Source of the DNA: Trochalopteron elliotii
Taxonomy: Eukaryota; Chordata; Aves; Passeriformes; Leiothrichidae
Direction: 5' to 3'
Assembly: GCA_024734555.1 (NCBI GenBank)
Contig: JANPWX010000033.1
Span: 7,426,313-7,490,312 of the forward strand
Length of the DNA stretch: 64,000 nt
This document shows, one piece after another, positions 37,194-47,050 of the stretch; position 1 is the stretch's first letter, and the number at the start of each line of letters is the position of its first letter. The notes beneath the pieces are model-generated. The model was not told the DNA's origin and ran no database searches. It saw only the letters and a program-made list of their open reading frames with translations. A program made the position numbers and the translations under genes.

Positions 37194-37734
37194 GTAGGCT
37201 GAGTTCCTCCTCCAGCAGACACATCTGCATAATCCGGCCCGGCCCTGCAGCTGCCGCTGCCGCTGTGCTCACTGCTGCTGCAGACGCTGTTTTCATCTGT
37301 TTTATTGAGTAAACACTACCCCAGCTTGGAGCTGCATAACCAGACCTGCTGAGCAGTAATGCCTTTGCTTTCTTCCTACAAATTTAACATAAAAGTGACC
37401 ATCCTGCAGACAGGCACGCTCATCCTCTGCCACTGCCTTTCCCACGGGATGTGAGCCCCGTGCCTGAGCCCCAGGACAGGCACAGGGGACTGACACCCCC
37501 ACGGACAGCCTGCACCTTGGCTGCTGGCATGGCTGAGCCCACAGCACCTGCAAAACTTCAGGTGCTGGCTGGGGTTGCAGCAGACTGAAGACCATCCAGG
37601 GTCAGCAGTCCCACTGCAGCGCATTTTCCCAGGAAAAAATCCACGGAAGTATTGCTGGTTCCCTGGCTGAAACCCAGCTCAGCCTGCAGTGTCTGGAGTA
37701 TGAATATACTGTACATGTGAACTGCAGATTTGTT
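37194..37734. other. CpG-containing flank of the candidate element
   Basis: CpG and CTG/CGC-rich sequence at about 37230-37290 continues the CpG patch. After that, ordinary DNA with no gene or repeat. Confidence 0.4.
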
Positions 37735-37960
37735 CCACATATTTTCCTCGAAGACTGTATGTCTTTTCCTTTTTTTTAATAATGCCAGTCATAAATGTCA
37801 CATGTTGGAGCCCAGATCTCATTATTGTGAGCAGAGAAATGTATGCCAGGCAATAAATTCTTTTGTTGGAAATAACCCTGGTGACTTGAGAAATTTATGA
37901 ATTTATTACTCTTTGTAGGAGCCTTTCCTCCTATGACTTAAGGAGAGATCTATCATCCTA
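37735..37960. promoter_or_regulatory. Candidate AT-rich regulatory patch
   Basis: AT-rich unique sequence contains AATAATGCCAGTCATAAAT, CTCATTATTGTGAG (a 14-bp imperfect palindrome) and ATTTATGAATTTATTA. There is no repeat signature. Function is inferred from composition only. Confidence 0.25.
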
Positions 37961-38261
37961 CAGGAGAGGTTGCTGGTTCTCTAGAAACCTTTGTACAGTT
38001 TTATGTCACATTCTCTGCCTTCCTGTCCTAAGGATTCATTCACATACACAGCTCATTATAAACAAGGCATTCTGAACCCTGGCATTGGCACAGCAGTGCT
38101 AGTGGTGCCTCCCACACTGGCACCACTCCCACAGGCCACGGCCTCGGTGGGGAGAGTGTCACCAGTGTCACCAGTGCCCTGCCCCAGCACCCACAGCCAC
38201 AGCCCGTGCTGGGCCCTGCAGAGTGGCAGCTGCCGGGGAGCAGCCCTGACACCAAGCCCTG

Positions 38262-38500
38262 CCAGCCCAGCCCAGCCCAGGCCAGCCCAGCTCTCTGTGC
38301 CCTACCCAGCCCTGCCCTGTCCTGCCCTGCCCTGCCCTGCCCTGCCCTGCCCTGCCCTGCCCTGCCCTGCCCTGCCCTGCCCAGCCCAGCCCTGCCCTGC
38401 CCTGCCCTGCCAGCCAAGTCCAGCTGAACCCAGCCCAGCCGAGCCCAGCCCAGCACAGCACAGCACAGCTCAGCCCAGCTCTCTGTGCCCAGCCCTGCCC
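38262..38500. repeat. (CCTGC)n / (CCCAG)n pentanucleotide array
   Basis: A 5-bp satellite. The pure core is 12 CCTGC units at 38321-38380, with four more at 38391-38410, surrounded by CCCAG and CACAG variants. An identical 20-bp word, beginning CAGCCCAG and ending CTCTCTGTGCCC, occurs at both ends (38283-38302 and 38471-38490), implying a larger duplication around the core. The minus strand reads GGGCA repeats, a regular G-quadruplex pattern. Long Gly/Arg/Ala/Gln frames on the minus strand are artefacts of a 5-bp period. Confidence 0.95.
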
Positions 38501-40090
38501 AGCCCTTCTCAAGCCCTGGCATTCAATGCTCTGGCAGCTGCGTGGTGAACTGCAGAGGGGTGAGATGGAGCTGCCAACTTGAGGAAGATGAGAGGAGTCA
38601 ATGGCATCAGTTCAGCTCCAGACAGAGCACGAGGGACCCCACTGCCAGGTGAGGGACATCCAGAGCACAGGCACGGGTGTGCCATCACCTACTGACAGAG
38701 CTGCTGCAAACTTACACCTTGTTATCTCACTGGCAATTATATTTTCATATAGGTCTGAAACACTTTGAATACAAACCTTTTCTGTGAGATTACAAATCTC
38801 TCAGGCACTTCTGCAATTTGGATGGCAGGGGGTCAATTATTTGGGCATGGGTTTGCATATAATGGTCTGCAACAGATTGTAAAGTTTCTCTGTTAGTGAA
38901 GCAATTATGAACACTGAATCCAAACTATGGCTGGAGGGTGTTGGAATGGGGCCATCTGGACATGGAGACACAGGCACAGCTGTGAGGAGACTCCCTTGGC
39001 CAAGTGCTGTAGGTACTGGGGTATGTGTATGGTCTCCACAGAGCCGGCTGGGGCAGAGAATATGTAGTGTAACAGTCCAATAACAAAAATAAATACAAAT
39101 ACTAATGTAAAAATAAGAAAGGGAAGTGTCAGGTTTTTGTTTTTGGGTTTTTTTTGCCAAGAAAGAAGTTCAAACTTCACTTCCATGTGATTACTGTTTA
39201 TTCCAGAAGACCAGATCACTTCATTCATTTAACGATTCAAAACATGTTATTTTCAAAAATCCTTAAAAGCTTTCATAAACAGACTCTCATCCAGCCAAAA
39301 TCTAGCTGGCAAAGCTCCTGGGCGTGAGGATAGATTAATTTATCACTCCTCAGCAGTGAATATTAGAGTTTATTGTGTTGAAAAGGAGAACCAGTCAGGG
39401 TTTTGACCATCCAAAGTGGCAATCACTGCTGTTAAACACAGAACCCAGAGTGCCTGTCATGAAAGCCTCCAGAAACCACCTCCATAACCACACATTCCCA
39501 GCACCAGACTCTGTTCCTGAGATGACATTTGCACCGTTCCTGGGCTGTCTCCACAGCTAGTTTATCAGCTCCAGGCTCCTGTCCTGCTCCCCACCACCAC
39601 CATGCCCAAGGTATCGTGTCGCCCGCTCTCCTCCAGTGGCACATGGACCCAGGAGCCCTGTGCTTCTCTGCAGCATTTCAGCACCTGTGCCCCCCCTGTG
39701 CCCCAGCCCAGCACAAGGGAAGCCTTGTCCCAGCTGGGCACAGCCACCTGCCCTGGCAAAGCTGCCTGTTCCACACCCAGCCACACACCTCAGAGCTACA
39801 GCCTTGGCTTCCTGCATTTTTCCATACCTTCATAAAAAATGGATGTCGAATGAAAGTTTTTAAACAGCAAACAGAACTGAGATTTAGGGCTACAAATGTC
39901 AGATTTCACAACACTGTGCCCATAAAACTGAAAGTCACACCACCAGTAGCATGAACCAGGGGATGGGATCACAGATTTCCTAAAAGTAAATGAAAATGAC
40001 ATCTGAAGTTATTTTTCTCCTACTCTTAAAAATCAGCCTAACAGGAACATCAAAATAATCCATGAGCCTGGTCATTCCTGTAACACATTG
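38501..40090. other. Unannotated DNA
   Basis: 39139-39162 is a T/G low-complexity stretch. 39230-39370 is AT-rich unique DNA with ATTAATTTAT and could be a small regulatory element. Open frames up to 141 codons lack domains. Confidence 0.5.
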
Positions 40091-40410
40091 GCATAAATCA
40101 AGTACAAAACCATGGCTGAGTCGGGTAGAAAATCATCTTCCAGAGACATCCAACTGAGCTCAGCAAAGGAGAACAGGCTGACACAACATCTTTAAACATT
40201 TTTAATTACCCTGTCAAAGTGACAATTATGGAGCTAATTATTAGGAAGACAATACCAGATATACTGAATAGCACATCAACAGTGTTTTTATGTAATTATG
40301 CAATTTAATGAATTGAAGGCTACAGTAATGGACTATATCTGGTTAATTAGGGACTCCCTTTCTGCTAATAATGCTATTTATTTTCAATTCACTATAGGGG
40401 TGTGTTTTTT
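40091..40410. promoter_or_regulatory. Strong candidate enhancer, four TAATTA sites
   Basis: TAATTA occurs at 40203-40208, 40235-40240, 40293-40298 and 40344-40349, that is four times in 147 bp, with ACAATTATGG and ATGCAATTTAAT between them. The stretch is unique, AT-rich and free of repeat signatures. Clustered homeodomain sites of this density are typical of conserved developmental enhancers. Alternative: chance in AT-rich DNA. Confidence 0.4.
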
Positions 40411-42429
40411 TTCTGTAAAACCAAGTGCATTTCCACAGACAATGCAGGATTTTTCAGAGCAGCTCATATTGCTCACCCCTTCTTGTATGGGTGGGACAGT
40501 TCTTCGTGGGGTGGACAATGAACTCCAGCTGTTACTCTCCCATTTCCAACTTTGCCATGTTCCCTAGGGGTTAGTTACATCCCAGGGCTGGGCTCCTGGT
40601 GTTGGCACTCAGCCTGCCCAAAGCCACCCTCCTCCCTGCCCTTCTGGCCCAGTGCCCCACCCCAGCCCCAGCCCCAGGGCACTGGGACAGGAGCTCCTCA
40701 GTGGCACAGATGGGTTGGGGTCACTTGTCTCTGGACCCTCACAGGACATGTGGGGCCTGTTGAGCCAATTCCCAGGAGGACCCAACCTGATCAGGCCCCA
40801 CACCTCTGCCAGCCCCTGACCCTGCTCCTGAGCCACAGGGCAACATGTGCAGGCCTGGAGCTGGCTGGTGGTGCTGCTCCTCTAATATGATTCACTGGAA
40901 GGAGAAGAAATAATTTAAACATTTTCCCCACCAGATAAAATTTTGGAGAGTTTCAAGCCTCCTAATTTCTCATTGTTGAACAAAAATTCTCTGATAAATT
41001 ATAAATTGTATTTAAAATGTACCCACAGAAGCCATTTTACTTCTCTTTTTCTCTTTCTGGAAATAATTAACCTGCCTAAATTTTTTAATCGCTTGAAGAT
41101 ATTTCCCAGTTGTTGTTACCTGATGGGGAGGAGCCCTGCCTGCCACAAAAACCCACCAGATTAGGGAGACTTGAGAGGGAGGAATGGATTATGGGAAGCC
41201 TCCTGGCCACACTCCACTGCTGGATCAGCTCCCACATCTCAAATTCCTGCAGCATTCCAGGGTGGCATCTGCCTCATCAGCCTGTCCCTGAGGAGAAGAC
41301 ATTCTATAGGACAAGTGTCAGGTTGTGTCCATGTGTCTTCCTCCTTTATGGTCCATCTCATAAAGACAAAAAAGATCCATCTGGGACTGCAGCTCCTAAG
41401 GGACAGAAAACAGCTGAACCCCCCCCCCTTTGGCCCCTCAGTTCTGCAAAGAGAGCTGTCCAGCTGCACCCCATGCTGTCCCTCAGATGTGCAACAAAAC
41501 CCACAGCTGGCACAGAACCCAAGTGGCATTTGGGCTGCAGAGAAGAGACACCTGTCAGGGCAGAGGGGCCCCAAATGGTAACACAGGCACAAGCTCAGTT
41601 GGATGCCCACCTTGGCTAAGTGAGCAATAGAAAGCAGCTCAGTTGAGGGGCTGCATAAAAAAGCTGCCAGTGAAGGGCATGCCTGGACCATTGTCTCTGC
41701 AGGGCACAGCAAGTTGCCAAGGTGGGTATGAACACGTGGGTGGTGAAGCTTCTGCTGGGTCAGATGGAGCCACTGTCACCACAGGTTCCTGCAGGCACTG
41801 CTTTATGTGCTCTCTGCCACCGAGGTACAGCTCAGGTCCTGGCCTTTCTCCCCTCCTTGGGGCAGAAGTGTGCCTGCCCAGGCTCCAGCTGCAATCCTGC
41901 CAGCAGCCCCCACACCCCCTGCCGGCCAAAAACACCCCTGCCCTGCTGCTTTGGTCTCTGCAGCTCATTTAACTGTTGTTATGGGAGGGGTTGACAGGTC
42001 CCAAAACATAGATAAAAATAGAGGTATTTCACTCCAGAAGCAGTGAGAAGTATCATAGTAATAGAACAGCTTTTTCAGGTTCTGATGCCAACTGGGTCCT
42101 TTCAAAGAAGGTGCCAGTATGTATTTGTGCCAGAAATACCAAGAACTTAAAGAAGATGTGATGGAGGAAGAGCCTGTGTTTGCATCAAGTGCTGGTGGAA
42201 CTTGCAGGCTGTGCAAGAGCCAGGTGACACAGTCAGCTCTGCTCCCAGAGCCAGGGCCTGCCATGGCATGGAGGTGACCGGCAGTCTCTTCCTTCTGCAA
42301 AGAACTGCAATACCTGACAAATGAAAATTCACCTTTTCACATTTGCAGGTTACCAGCATTAAGGGCACAAATATTTGGCAGGTGACCCTTTGCAGAGTTT
42401 TACTGGCTTTGTCACCCAAATACACTAAA
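40411..42429. other. Unannotated DNA
   Basis: 40920-41110 is AT-rich unique DNA. A C10 run lies at 41419-41428. Open frames up to 169 codons overlap on both strands with no domain. Confidence 0.5.
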
Positions 42430-42610
42430 GGACTTCCCGTCTAAGAGGAAGCTGCCGTTAGGAAGAAATTCAATAATGTACTTGTAAATTAATAAAATCC
42501 TGGCAATTGTGAAAACATCCTGGGCTTTCGTTGGCCTGGAGATTTATTCAGTGCTGCTGGCTTCTCAGCTGAGGCAGAAAAGATCATAAACCTGCTAAGA
42601 GAAATGCCGC
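42430..42610. promoter_or_regulatory. Candidate AT-rich regulatory patch
   Basis: AT-rich unique sequence (CAATAATGTAC, GTAAATTAATAAAATCC, GGCAATTGTG) sits between ordinary flanks, with isolated CpGs kept (GCCGTTAGG, TTTCGTTGG). That can indicate constraint but does not prove it. Confidence 0.25.
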
Positions 42611-44734
42611 TGCAAATGTTCCAGGCTCAGCTATAACATTCCTCCTCCTGGCACAGCAGCCAAGGTGCCCCAAAAAGGCCAAGAGCTGAACTTGCAAACC
42701 CTGTCCCATCTGTCCTTGCCAGCGGCTGCTCTGGAGCACTAACACTGACAAGAGCTGCAGTTGGAATTTGGTTTGGGGGGATCTTTCAAAGCTTCCTTCT
42801 TTCTAGGAGTATAGTAAGCCTTGAACTGTGTTATGTGGCCATTAAAATTCCACAAGGGAGTGCTGGGAGGGGGTTGTGTGTGTCTGGACTGTGCACAGTC
42901 CCTGCTGTCAGTCCAGGCTGAGGAAGAGCCTCTGCTGAGCTGCAATGGGAATGGTCAGGGATAAGCATTCCTCCTGCCCTGTTCAGGGCACAGCACCCAA
43001 GGCAGGGAGATCAGGCTGCCCTGGAGCTCATGGCAAGGGTGGCAGGAAAGGGACCAGTCGAGTGCTGCAAGGCACAGCGGCAGCAGGAGCAGCTGTCTGA
43101 AGTGATAGTCACGTTCCTGCTCCTGCCTGTTAAACAGGGTAGACACAGCTCCCCAGCCCTCGCTCTCCCAGCGATGCTCTGAGGCAGTGAAACATTTTGC
43201 TCCTGCTGTACAAGTCAAACACATTAACTCCAGCCCTCTGGGGAGTCTCTGAGCACTGTACCAAGCCCTGCCACTTCCCCAGGGTCAGCAGCTGATCCAG
43301 CCATCTTCCTGACTATCTGTCAAGGCAGGAGGATCCACCACATATTCCTTGGATTCATAAACACTCTGAGTGCCCGAGCCCAGGTGCAGGAGAGACATGC
43401 TCTCCATGAGTAGCATCATCACAGGACAGACCCAAGGACACAAGGGTGCTGATAGGAGCTCTGCCCTGCAGACTTGCAGCCCACATCCCAGTGGACAGTG
43501 AGAACCTGCTTGCATGGGATGCTTTGCCTGCATAAGTTCAGGAACAGGACGACATCCAGGGTGTGGAAAGGGCTGAGCAGTGAGGACACCAGGGCCTCAG
43601 TCAGACTTCACCAAATATTTAATAGAGAAATGATCCAGAACCAGTCCTTCTGAGGCACAGCAGCACTTCATTTTCATCGGGGAATACTCAGCTAGCTGAT
43701 TTTATGACTTTTTTATGTATATAAAATTTGTGAAATAATTTAGTGCTTGTGAAACCAAAGGAGAAATCACACTGGCATGGGCCATGGATATGGTGGAAAG
43801 ACCAGCCAGCAACTTGGGTCATGAGCTAGCTCAGCAACATGTGCCATACCACTGGTACCACACCAGGAAGTACCTGCCCTCCTATTCCAAGCACTCCAGA
43901 TCAGACACTGGACACTTTCTGGAACTCAAGTACTCAGTACTTCAGGAGGAAAATCCCCACCAGCTCCAGTGCAATACTCATGAAAACAGAAGTTGGTTGC
44001 ACCAGTCCTTGTGTGGTGTAAGTGATGCTGAGGAAGCTTCATGCAGCTCTGCTGGATGGAGATTCATATGGGTGGTCTCCAGAGTGGTTACCCAAAATGT
44101 CCCAAGAGGCAACAAAAGAGAAAGGTACAACTTGTTCAATCTACTTCCACAATGGTGTGAGAAGAACTGAACTGCTCCTTCTCCTTCACCCCAGAGCACC
44201 TTCCCTGTTGTGGTGTCTGTTCTCTCAGCACCCGTCATTTCCAGGGGAAACCAGTACTGGGGAGTCCTGGGAAGAATCTCCACCACTCCTTCCCACAGCA
44301 TCATTCCTGCTTTCAGCCCTGTCCTCAGCCTCCTCTGTCTGGTTGCATTAATGCCAAACACTGCAACACTGTCCCGGCCTTTGGCAGTGTTTCACAGTCT
44401 GCAGAGCCAGCAGTGACCATGGTGACATCACACACACTCTCCTTTGCCTCAGTCCTGAGCCCCACTCCGGAGTACCCACCTGGTCTCGCTGCACCGAGGC
44501 TGCCCCATCCCACTGCTGCCTGCAGATCATGGGATGGGATCCTGCCCACCCCAGCACAAGGATCGAGATTTTCCCAATGACCAGTCCACGGGGACTGCAG
44601 GGCAACGGGAGAGTTCTGTTTCCCGGCTTCCAAATGTTTTTGCAGAGCTCCATCTAGGGGGGATGATGCTGCACCAGGCTGCAGAGCAAGACAGGTACTA
44701 GTAAAAAACAATGGCTCCTTCCCCTGGCCTGAGG
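42611..44734. other. Unannotated DNA
   Basis: No gene or repeat is recognised. 43690-43750 is a small AT-rich patch, and CpG density rises slightly at about 44460-44630. Confidence 0.5.
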
Positions 44735-45010
44735 CCTCTCATCACACACTATTGGTGCTAATTGCAAAGGAGGGAAACAGCCTATAAATTTTACTGTTAT
44801 TTCTAATTTCAGTTGCAGCTGATTTCAAAGGAGCTGATGAAGGTAAGTGCACCTGTGCAGATCAGTGGTGCATCACAGACAGAGAGCCAGGGCCCTTAAT
44901 TAAATGTTATTCTAGGACTAGCCCTCATTGGACAAGACTGAGTATTAAAGCATCAATTTTCTGAAGGAGACTGAGTGTAATCAGAGTCTCCTGCTATAGA
45001 AAAGCAAAAC
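44735..45010. promoter_or_regulatory. Candidate conserved element around a microexon-like segment
   Basis: Unique AT-rich DNA has GCTAATTGC, CTTAATTAAATG and ATTAAAGCATCAATT words. It surrounds the 30-nt segment with splice signals at 44813-44842. Intron sequence flanking conserved microexons is often itself conserved, so the two interpretations support each other. Confidence 0.35.
44813..44842 (+). other. Candidate 30-nt microexon
   Basis: The acceptor is a T-rich tract ending ATTTCAG (44806-44812), with a branch-point-like TGCTAAT about 50 nt upstream. The donor is AAG|GTAAGT (44840-44848), a perfect match to the vertebrate consensus. The length is 30 nt, a multiple of three. Two of three frames are open: one gives LQLISKELMK, another gives AADFKGADE between split codons. 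I do not recognise either peptide. Many neural genes use 3-30-nt microexons; that is the family knowledge. Membership of any gene here is inference. Confidence 0.25.
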
Positions 45011-45854
45011 TAATCCCAGATCCTGACACCAACGTCCCTCAGAGAGTGGCAGAGGAAAGTAGCACAGCCCTGGAGGTGCCTAGCATTTCCAAGGACAGAG
45101 TGGTCTGCAGAGAGAGAAGCCCCTGGGAGGTCTCACAAGCCTGCTCTGCTTACAGCTGGCCCAGCACAGGGAGCTGGATCCCAGACCACCCTGAGCAGCA
45201 ATAGCAGCACTGGGGCTGAAAACACATGGGCATCTCCCCAGCCCTACTGCATGCAGAGCTGATGGATGCTGTGCTGGGGCAAGTGTCACAGCTGTGACAG
45301 CAAACAGCAGGTTGGGTCAGTGACAATCCCCTCAGAGGGGATAGAACAGATCTAGCCTCGTCCTCTATACATTTTTATTTTCAGGTGAATCATGGTGTCT
45401 CATTTTATGGCCTCAGCCCCCAGATGAAAGAACAGCGTTAAACTTCACAAATCCTCTAATATTGCTGTGCCTACAGTTAGAGGCCTCACATATGCAGATA
45501 TTATTTCTCTGTTGCTCTGAGGTCTCTTTCTAATTTAATACTTTAACAATATTGCAAAATTCATAACGTGAACTTCTCCAGAGGAAAACATCTTATCTCC
45601 CAGTAAAGGAGGGCTGTGACTGCAGTGGATTCTCTGCTGTTCCCCCCTGTCCCCATGTCTGGGTGGTGAGGTGATAGCCAGGATGGCAGAGCATTCCTCT
45701 GCATCCAGCTGGGCATTTGGTGCCCATGCCAGCCTCGATGGAGCTGCAGCAAGCACAGGGCAAAGGCTGTGTCTGTGTCTCTGTGGGTCCTTTCCATCCT
45801 CCAATGGGCTCCACGTCTGCCTGCCTGCCTGGAGCCCTGACAGGAGCAGGAGGA
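45011..45854. other. Unannotated DNA
   Basis: No gene or repeat is recognised. Confidence 0.5.
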
Positions 45855-45882
45855 GAGGGAGGGAGGGAGGGAGGGAGGGGGA
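45855..45882 (+). repeat. (GGGA)n microsatellite
   Basis: Six or more G-runs of three or longer are separated by single A bases. This is a regular G-quadruplex pattern on the plus strand. Confidence 0.93.
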
Positions 45883-46920
45883 CAGAGGGGCTGGCAGCCA
45901 GATCTGCCCTTTGCTGTTACTGTCAGATCAAATAGCTGCTAATTGACCAATGTGTCTCCTTTTGCTGAGCTATTAGCCACGGCACCATGGCAGCTTCCTG
46001 ACATTAATTATCTGTGAGTTAGCAGGGTCTGAAAGCATAAATAACGATTTGCCATGATGGCAGGGTGAGCTCAGTGCTGCAGGCACTGATGTGGCCACTG
46101 TGCCCTGGTGTGGTGGGTGCCATAGCTGGGCCCATGGCCACCAAGGTGTCAAACACCACACACAACATCCAGTTCTTCCCAAAGGCACTCAGAGTTTGGT
46201 TGGACTACCATGGTCCAGGCATGCCCTGCTTCTTGGGCCACTTCATCAGTGACAACAGTACCAGAGACCTCAGCACCAGACAATGGCATCAACAGGACCC
46301 AGCACGTGGTGTGAGCTGCCCTGGCTGGGCTCTGCCATGGTTTGGAACACAGTCTTACAGGCAAACGTGAAATGCAGCATGAGGGTCATTCCTCCAGCAG
46401 ACCATCACCACAGAGAGGAACAGATCAAATACAGAAAACCTTGGCACTTATTTCCTTTCCTGGCAACTCTAAGAAGTTCCCATTACCCCCCTTGGTTAGA
46501 GGGGCTCTGACTGTCCCCTCAGCAGCCACCTCTGAGACCAGCAGAGCTTAGCAGTCAGTAAAGGAGCTGCTGCAAAGCAAACAGGTTCCTGGCACTGCAC
46601 TGGAGGAGCAAAGAGGCTCATAAACTTCCTTGCCTCATTGCAACACAGCTCTGCACAGACCCCCAGCCTGGCCCCACGCAGGGGCTGGGACACTTGTGAC
46701 ACTGCTGCCCTGAGGGAATGGAAGTGGCCCCAGTCAGCACTTCCTATCCCGAGGTCTGGGGGGCAGACCAAGCCCCCACATCGGGAGCAGCACCTACAAG
46801 TCCTGACACCTACATCGGGGACCACTGGAGGACGGCGTTGGCCCGGGGTGATGAGGGACAGGACTCGGAGGGCAGAGCCCGCAGCTGGGAGGGGCCGGAT
46901 CACCTCCCTCCCTCCCGGGG
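45883..46920. other. Unannotated DNA
   Basis: 45925-46055 is mixed AT-rich unique sequence. 46740-46920 is GC- and CpG-richer, leading into the next candidate element. Confidence 0.45.
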
Positions 46921-47050
46921 TGACTTACTTGGGGCTGTGTCATTATACCCTCTCAGAGTCATGTAAATGATGCGTGATACAAGGCTGCAATTAGGAAAGG
47001 ATTCATTAATTGTTTTTCATCAGTTAATCCAAAGGCTGGGCCCCAAACTG
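46921..47050. promoter_or_regulatory. Candidate conserved regulatory element
   Basis: The patch contains ATGTAAATGATGCGTGATAC, GCAATTAGG, ATTCATTAATTG and CAGTTAATCC, directly beside a CpG-rich flank. No repeat is recognised. Homeodomain-type sites are inferred. Confidence 0.35.

Noticed and set aside
38040..38522. Gly/Arg/Ala-rich minus-strand frames that look like a collagen-like or RGG protein
   Set aside because: They are the translation of the CCTGC array; a 5-bp period keeps all frames open.
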